Source: Hydractinia symbiolongicarpus (taxonomy: Eukaryota; Cnidaria; Hydrozoa; Anthoathecata; Hydractiniidae). Taken from it: a stretch of DNA of 64,000 bases. Position 1 is the stretch's first letter. Each line of letters starts with the position of its first letter. Below are positions 57,705-64,000 of this stretch, piece after piece. The stretch covers positions 27,119,501-27,183,500 of the forward strand of contig NC_079878.1 in the NCBI RefSeq assembly GCF_029227915.1, in the 5' to 3' direction. The notes under the pieces were generated by a model, which ran no database searches, was not told the DNA's origin, and saw nothing but the letters and a program-made list of their open reading frames with translations. Position numbers and translations under genes: made by a program.

Positions 57705-59591
57705 TCATCTATATATTAATACGCCTTGTGTGTGTGTGCGCACGGTGATGCCATGTCACACAAATCACGGGTCACATTCTTACGACGTGGCGTTACGCTA
57801 AAATTTACCAAGTTAAAAAAAACGCAAATCAGGGGGTTACTCTTTAAATATTTAATTCTCTTTTCTTATTACTTTTAAAAAATAAAATTCTTTTTCTTTA
57901 TTTATTAAAGATAATTTTTATTTTATTTTTAAATGTTTTTATTAATTTTTTGTTTCTTCTATCATTTTTGTGTTCTGGGACTGAGGTTGCTTTCTTTTTT
58001 TGAAAAACTATCGAATTCAAATGATAATTCGAATCTAAAATGTAAAAAACAAAACTGTTGTTGTAGAGCGAGAATATAAAAAGTTTATGTTGTTATAAAG
58101 AAGAAAAACGTACGGTGATATAACGTGAAAAAGAGAACTAATTGGAAATGTATCAGACAATTGTAGCTAGGTATACATTTTCAATTTGTTTATTCTTTGG
58201 GATGAAGCCAAGTTTAGTAATCGAAGTAAAAAACTGATTGGACTTTTATCCAGAGAACGCTAGCTACTACTGAGAAAGCGAAAGAAAGCAGGTGTGTTGT
58301 TTAGATTATCTGGTAGAGAAATGAATTTGGGTGAATAACGTTTTTAAGCCGTTCACACGCTTCCAGCTAAACTTTCTCTTAAATATGAAGTTAAATATGT
58401 TTTGTCTTCAGCCTGAACATATTTTTTTTGTAAGAATATACTCAGTTAAAGATATCTTAAGAATATGTCCAACCTCGATTGTTTGTTCTAAATAAATATA
58501 AAAAAAATTGCCAATAGCTATAGCAACTTATAGCAAGCTTTATTCATTGAGACATTATATATTTTTAGGCCACGAGGATAGTATTTGTCAAGAAAGTTAA
58601 GAACTTTTTTTTGTAAGAATATACTCTACACAATGGGTCAGGATATCCTAAGAATATGTCTAAGCTTGATTGTTTGTTTTAATATGAAAAAATTTGTATG
58701 ATGCACAAATTTAATTAAAGGTTTACTTTTTTATTGCGTATATATCTCACAAACTGAATCTTTTTCTCTCCAAAGCAATGGGCAAGTACGCCAGGGAAAG
58801 TTAAGAACATGAAGGCTAAAACGAAAAAAACAATATTCTTATAAAATACAGCGTGTATATCGTAGAGAAGAATTTATATGAAATGTAAAAAGTAACTTTT
58901 CCGTTGTTACTGTTTTTAACGCTACGAAGTGGTTGATGTTATAATAAACCTTAATGTTAACAAAGTTAAATCAATGTTTACATCTGTTACGTTACCGTTT
59001 GAAATATATTCGATTCTTAAATTCGAAAACACTACATTGTTATCATGCATGGCACGTTTACGCATTGGGAGGGTTGCTGTATGCAATAGACTAAATAGCT
59101 AATTTGGTATGATGCATTAGAAACTGGAAATTTTGCAACAACCTTTTTGTGTGACTTAACGATTTTTTCTTATGTCTGGCATACTATTTTCCCTGGTGTA
59201 CTTCTGGCATGGCAAAGCAAGTATATAGTTTTAGCAAATTTAGCTTTTTACATAACCGTTGTTAGACACCTTCGATTATGTTAGACCTTTTGCATTTTTA
59301 TTTTATTTTATTTTTATTTTGTTGTTGGACCTGCTTATATTTTTAAACGTTCTGTATAATGCAGATTGTGAGCAACCTCAATCCCAGGGCTTTTTTCTCT
59401 TTTATTTTAATTTTTTTTATTGCTGCACATGCTAATTTTTTTGGACGTTTTGTTTCAGCGGTTATAGATATAGAATAATGCAAATTCTGACTTTTAAAAA
59501 TTCAAATTACTGTGTTCTATGTTTTTATTTGGCACCCATCATATGGACTCGATGAGAGATTCAGTGGATTCTTCCACGGGACTTCGGCTAG
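57705..59591 (+). mobile_element. Non-autonomous Helitron 1 of the tandem array
   Basis: Begins TCATCTATATATTAATACGCC and ends with the hairpin GTGGA/TCCAC (59564-59577), GGG, a spacer and CTAG (59588-59591). It has no transposase. It contains two diverged copies of a block around TTGTAAGAATATACTC (58428-58500 and 58606-58690). Its first 150 bases match the minus-strand fragments at 10296 and 31725. Confidence 0.75.
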
Positions 59592-60333
59592 TCTCTATAA
59601 TAATACGCTAGGTGTGTCTGTCTGTGTGTCTGTGACAGACAAAGTGGATGTCTTCATTTTCCTTTGATATTGCCGAAAAATGCATGTGTAATATGTTAAA
59701 TTTTCTGACGTTACGACGCGACGAGAATAACACTACTTTAACGTCAATATCCTATATTAAATTAATGAAGCCATTACGGTGCACCTAAAACTTTGAGGCC
59801 AAATAACTTGGAAACGAGGTGGTGACGTCAATGATTTTTCACCGCGTGGGTAACTAGAGACCAACTAGGACCAATTTGGGTAATTTTCCTAAACCTGGGT
59901 CCCCAAATCCGTTTCGGAATGGACGGGTTGATGACGTCATCGAAAAACCTTCAAACCCTAATATCTGTGCAACCGTTTGTCAAAAGTGCATGATCCTATA
60001 CATTTTCCTGATCAGAGTTTCAAGATCTATGCGATGAAAGCAACCGGTATAGAAATTTCCAAAAAAAATTTTTTAGGTTTTGACAGGCCATTGCTGACGT
60101 CAGCAAAATTTTCAAACCCTTATATCTCATTAACCGCTCATTAAAAGCACATGATCATATAAATTTTCTTGATCAGCGTTTTAAGCTCCACACAATAGAG
60201 GCAACGTGAAAACAAGCTTCTGAATTTATTTATTTTGTATTTGCACTGCTGACGTCAGCAAAAAATGTAAAACAACCTATTTTACTATCTTCCTTTTGCC
60301 TGAGTGGATTTTTCCACGGGCCTTATCGACTAG
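59592..60333 (+). mobile_element. Non-autonomous Helitron 2 of the tandem array
   Basis: Starts TCTCTATAATAATACGC immediately after the CTAG of the previous element and ends with hairpin GTGGA/TCCAC (60304-60317) and CTAG (60330-60333). It has no open frame. It is rich in TGACGTCA-type palindromes, and its body is shared with element 3. Confidence 0.85.
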
Positions 60334-60944
60334 TCTCTATAATAATACGCCAGTTCTGTCTGTCTGTGACTTTTGCAAAGTGGATTATTTCTTCATCATT
60401 TTCTTTGATAAAGTCTGTAAAACATCGCCCATCAAATCGTTCTGTAATTTACCAAACTTTTAACGTTAAAATAATATTAATGTCAAAGGAAAGTATATTA
60501 AATTAATGAAGGCATTACACTCCACATAAAACTTTGAGGCCAAATAACTTAGAAACGAGGTGGTGACGTCAATGATTTTTCAACCGTTTATCAGAAGTGC
60601 ATGATCCTATACATTTTCTTGATCAGCGTTTCAAGATCTATACGATGAAGGCAACATGTACACAAATTTCTAAAAAAGAATTTTTTCGGTTTTGACGGGT
60701 CATTGCTGACGTCAGTAAAATTTTTAAACCCTTATATTTCATTAACCGCTCATCAAAAGCAAACGATTATTTACATTTTCTTGATCAACAGTGTAAGCTC
60801 TACTCAATGGAGGAAACATGAAAACAAGTTTCATAATTTATTTATTTTGTATTTGCACTGCTGACGTCAACAAAAAATCTAAAACAACCTATTTGCCTTT
60901 CTCCTTCTGCCTAAGTGGATTACTCCACGGGCTTTATCGACTAT
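60334..60944 (+). mobile_element. Non-autonomous Helitron 3 of the tandem array
   Basis: Starts TCTCTATAATAATACGCC directly after CTAG of element 2. Ends with hairpin GTGGA/TCCAC (60915-60928) and CTAT, a one-base change from CTAG. Long stretches match element 2, such as AACTTTGAGGCCAAATAACT and ACGAGGTGGTGACGTCAATG. The sequence right after it (TCTACGTAATAATG) may be the start of a fourth unit. Confidence 0.85.
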
Positions 60945-61539
60945 CTACGTAATAATGAAATAAAGCCACTTGAGTACTCGCTCGTCGTACTCATTCTTCG
61001 CATCGCTATTTCGTGCAACCTTGTCGCCTGGTTACATAAAGTAAAAAATATTGCTTAGTCAGGGGTTTTTACGTTTTTAATGATGTTTTCTATTGTAGTA
61101 ATTTTGAGTTAAATGCGTTATAATCGAATCGCATTGTTAATACCTAAAAGTTGTTTCCATGAAATAAAAATACACATATAAATACTCTGTGAGGAAGTGA
61201 ACTTAATGTATGAATAATAATTATACAACTAAGATAGCACTTACGCGCGAAGGTTAGTTGTAACACGTGAGTGCTTGCTTGTTTTTTTCGTTGTATCCTC
61301 ATATCAAAAACACTCTACAGGCCCTGACGCCGGACAGGCAGAGACACTTGTCGAACGAAATTATATAACACATACGTTTCTGTGGCTGGCTGTGAATAAA
61401 CAAATTAATAATTACAAATAAAACGCAGTGAGACGTGGAGTAAATTTAAAATGTGTAATGTTTATTGTATTCAGTATATTTTAAGGTTTACATATATTTT
61501 ACAGAGAATGTTATATATAGTAGTCATAGCACCGAGCCG
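60945..61539. other. Possible start of a fourth Helitron, otherwise empty
   Basis: TCTACGTAATAATG at the left edge resembles a Helitron 5' end. No 3' end or gene follows within this stretch. Confidence 0.3.
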
Positions 61540-62227
61540 GAAAAAAAAAATCGAAAAGTATTTCTTGACCTGATAGTTTTCCACACTTGTACACGTTTAT
61601 CTTTCTTCCTCTTAACCCTGGCATAAAACACATCACCTAGTTTTAAAAGAGTAGCATCGTTTCTACAAATATTTCCAATGCGATCATTTCTGAATTTTGA
61701 CAGATGTGTCCTTGAAATTCTGGTGAGAGATCAAGCCCATCATTTCGCTCCTGAGTCTCCAATACAAACACTGGTGTGGGGTCAATCTTCCTTCTCCTAT
61801 CTCCTTTGCAATTTCTTTTGTGACGGAAAAAACGTTTTGGCAAAATAAATTTGTTGCAACTACTACAATAAATAAGGTTGTCAGTATTTGTTTTTCTCCC
61901 TGGCCTTTCTCTTTGGTACTTTGGATTATCTTAACCTACCTGTTTTCTGTTATAGACAGCAATACCAATATGTTTCGCTCATTTTTGTTAACAGACAGTG
62001 CTGTTTTTACTCTATTATCAGCCTTGTGAACACGTTGGATGTGTCTACTCAGTTTGTTTGGTATCATTTTTTCACAGAACATACAATATCTAGGTAAGCG
62101 TTTGTTTTGGTTTTAATTTCTGTATCTTTGTCTTCGTACTACCGATGATACTTTTGACCTTTGGTTTATTTGCACCTTTTTTCACGTCTTTTATTGAGGA
62201 GAATTCTGTTTTGGCACTCTGCCTGCC
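61540..62227 (-). pseudogene. Decayed zinc-finger protein of a multi-copy invertebrate family
   Basis: Minus strand: an acceptor near 62228 opens a Lys-rich part (SIKDVKKGANKPKVKS). After a frame change comes a C2H2-like finger YCMFCEKMIPNKLSRHIQRVH (about 62095-62030). A possible small intron (donor near 61939, acceptor near 61860) leads to a second Cys/His finger, CSSCNKFILPKRFFRHKRNC. RNDGLDLSPEFQ follows, then, in another frame, FRNDRIGNICRNDATLLKLG and RKKDKRVQVWKTIRS. At least two frameshifts are needed to read it through, so it is dead. Similar two-finger proteins are numerous in cnidarian genomes and may derive from a mobile element. That link is from memory, not shown here. Confidence 0.55.
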
Positions 62228-63116
62228 TAAATAAAATTATTTATTAAAGACAATTAATTCCGATATATATCTTATCACCAAATATCGGTACAGATTACGG
62301 GAAATAGTAAAGCGCTGTTTCTTTGTTACATGATGTCATTCGTAAAGAGCGAGCCAATGGCACAAGTATTTTGATCTAAGTACAGGGCACTTTGATTACA
62401 CTCACATTGGCAAAGAAAGTACACATAATTTTTGGTACTATAAAAACATCACACGAAATGTTTACAAAAGAGAACAACCTTGACGTTATTTGATGTTGTT
62501 TTATTGATGTTGTTCTTGCAGGTAACTTCGTTACCCCATAATTACATTTAGGATTTAATCAGCATATAGTAAAATGGGTGAAGTTTGAATATAAACTTTA
62601 TTATTTAATAAAAAATGTGCTGGAGAGCTGGCATGGTACTAGGTAGCTCAGAATCACAAAATAAATATTAACCAGGTTTGTCCATCCCTTATCATCAGAC
62701 ATCAAAAAGAGGTTTCATTTTTCAATTTTCATTGTAGGGTGTTCTAAATCCAATTTTGGGTTAATTAGTCTCTAGTGAATCCTCATAGTCGTGGCGAAGC
62801 TGTGAAAATTATAGCCTTGCACTGTGCGCCAGACAACGCAGGGTGGTCCCTTGTCCTGTGCATATTCTTTCACTATAGTTCTGAATTTAAACAACCCAAA
62901 ACTTGATTTTGAGGTAAATAGATCAGTTAATTCTTGGCAGCCAGACCAAATTTCTTCCTTAAAAAGGTGCAGCGTCGTCCTTCAGGATATCTTCTCAAAA
63001 CGTGACGCTGAAAAGTTTCAGACAGCGAATGCGTTTCCAGACAAAAACCACACGAACCATCCCTGCCACGTTGATGAGAAATATCTTGAAGATTTGCGAA
63101 TCAAAACACTAATAAA
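62228..63116. other. Flank of the right-hand LINE
   Basis: A 108-codon frame at 62824-63150 (LDFEVNRSVNSWQPDQISSL) overlaps the start of the LINE frame and may be its broken upstream part. Otherwise no feature is seen. Confidence 0.35.
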
Positions 63117-64000
63117 ATGGGGCAAAATGATCGATCCTCTTTGGTCATAGATGTTTCTAACAGAGTAGGTAGTTGTCTTAACATATGCGAATCCTTATCA
63201 GCTAAGGTGAAACTTATCGAAGACATCATATATGACGAAGGTTCAAAAATATTTGGCCATCCAGAAGCTGAAAAGGTTAAAAATCTTTTTGCGAAAAATA
63301 GGAGGACTTTGCGGTCCATTAAACTAATACACTTAAAAGACTGTCTTGTGGCGCAGGTAATGACTGTGTCAGAGCCTGTCCAGAAGTCAGATCTACAGGG
63401 GATGCTAGCAGAAACACAAGAAAAAACTAAGGTGATACGTCATGCAGAGAGACGGTTAAGGAAAAAGATTAAGTTCAGAAAGGCGCAGTTTGCGTTTAGG
63501 GCAAACCCGTTTTCAGCTGGTAAAGCTTTGCTGCATCGAAAATGTAAAGCCACACTGCGTGGTAACCAACAGACCTTAGACCAACATAAATCTTTGGCTG
63601 TTCAGGATAAGTTTTATGACGTTCCCTTGAAGAATCTAGACGGTCTTTCTGCTGCCCAATTAATTCTGAAAGCTTTTAACTTGTCTTCTCTTAAATATAA
63701 GGATTTTTTAACTTAGCAAGCAGGAGAAACGCTTCGTCTCCTGGTTTAATGCAATTGCTTACAAAGTTTATAAAACATGACCTAAGATTAATACCCTCTT
63801 GTTTAATGTTTTTAAATGCTGTGTCAAAAATTGTGTCGTACCTGTTCAATGGCGTATTACTTGTGAAATTTATATACCTAAATCGAAAGCTCCTATGGAG
63901 TTAAGCATAAAAGACTTTCGACCTATAGCAATTTCAAATGTCGAAGGTAAGCTTCTCTTCGTCCTTGTATCAAGTCGGTTGGAAGCTCATATAATAACAA
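63117..64000 (+). mobile_element. LINE open reading frame, start of RT region, runs off the window
   Basis: The 199-codon frame 63117-63716 has a basic region (RRLRKKIKFRKAQFAFRANP) followed by YDVPLKNLDGLSAAQLILKAF and KDFLT, the usual lead-in to a non-LTR reverse transcriptase. RT-type sequence continues after a frameshift at about 63712 (SRRNASSPGL) and another frame change near 63745, through VPVQWRITCEIYIPK to DFRPIAISNVEGKL and the window edge. A stop also falls near 63780. It is a dead copy. The clade is not certain. The catalytic DD box lies beyond the window. Confidence 0.7.

Overview
This is AT-rich animal DNA: split genes with GT-AG introns, AATAAA signals, no operons or ribosome-binding sites. 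The mix of mobile elements (Helitrons, an RTE-like LINE, a Penelope-like element, a decayed Polinton-type viral element) and the domain families (B-box, ZZ, fucolectin) fit an invertebrate, most likely a cnidarian and perhaps a hydrozoan. The species is inferred, not proven.

Layout. 0.5-5.4 kb: a Helitron transposase (Rep plus Pif1-type helicase) in two reading frames, broken by one frameshift. 7.1-8.3 kb: a four-exon coiled-coil gene. 9.3-11.1 kb: a minisatellite, a Helitron 3' end nested in a second Helitron fragment, a palindrome cluster and a long (TA)n tract. The 5' end at about 513 and the 3' end at 10295 could bound one 9.8-kb Helitron carrying the coiled-coil gene. 11.6-15.4 kb: a decayed multi-copy-family gene and a 5'-truncated LINE, both on the minus strand. 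17.5-18.1 kb: a MITE with TA target sites.

18.6-27.3 kb: the main host locus. A tandem B-box plus coiled-coil exon is followed by six short exons encoding four ZZ zinc fingers. Every junction is phase-compatible, so one RING-less TRIM-like B-box/poly-ZZ gene is plausible. Its 5' and 3' ends are not found. 27.5-34 kb is gene-poor and holds an old degenerate tandem array and a large direct repeat.

37.6-44.4 kb: a decayed Polinton/Polinton-like viral element (membrane protein, minor-capsid-like, major-capsid-like and packaging-ATPase remnants, same strand). Next to it is a nearly intact Penelope-like element whose frame is broken once, at an A-run. 47.9-53.5 kb: a dead fucolectin copy about 5 kb upstream of an apparently intact three-exon fucolectin gene. 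56.7-61 kb: two adjacent SINE-like copies and a head-to-tail array of three non-autonomous Helitrons joined without spacer. 61.5-64 kb: a decayed zinc-finger family gene (minus strand) and the start of another LINE running off the right edge.

The host genes do not form a pathway. The window is mainly a record of mobile-element activity around three host genes: the coiled-coil gene, the B-box/ZZ gene and the fucolectin.
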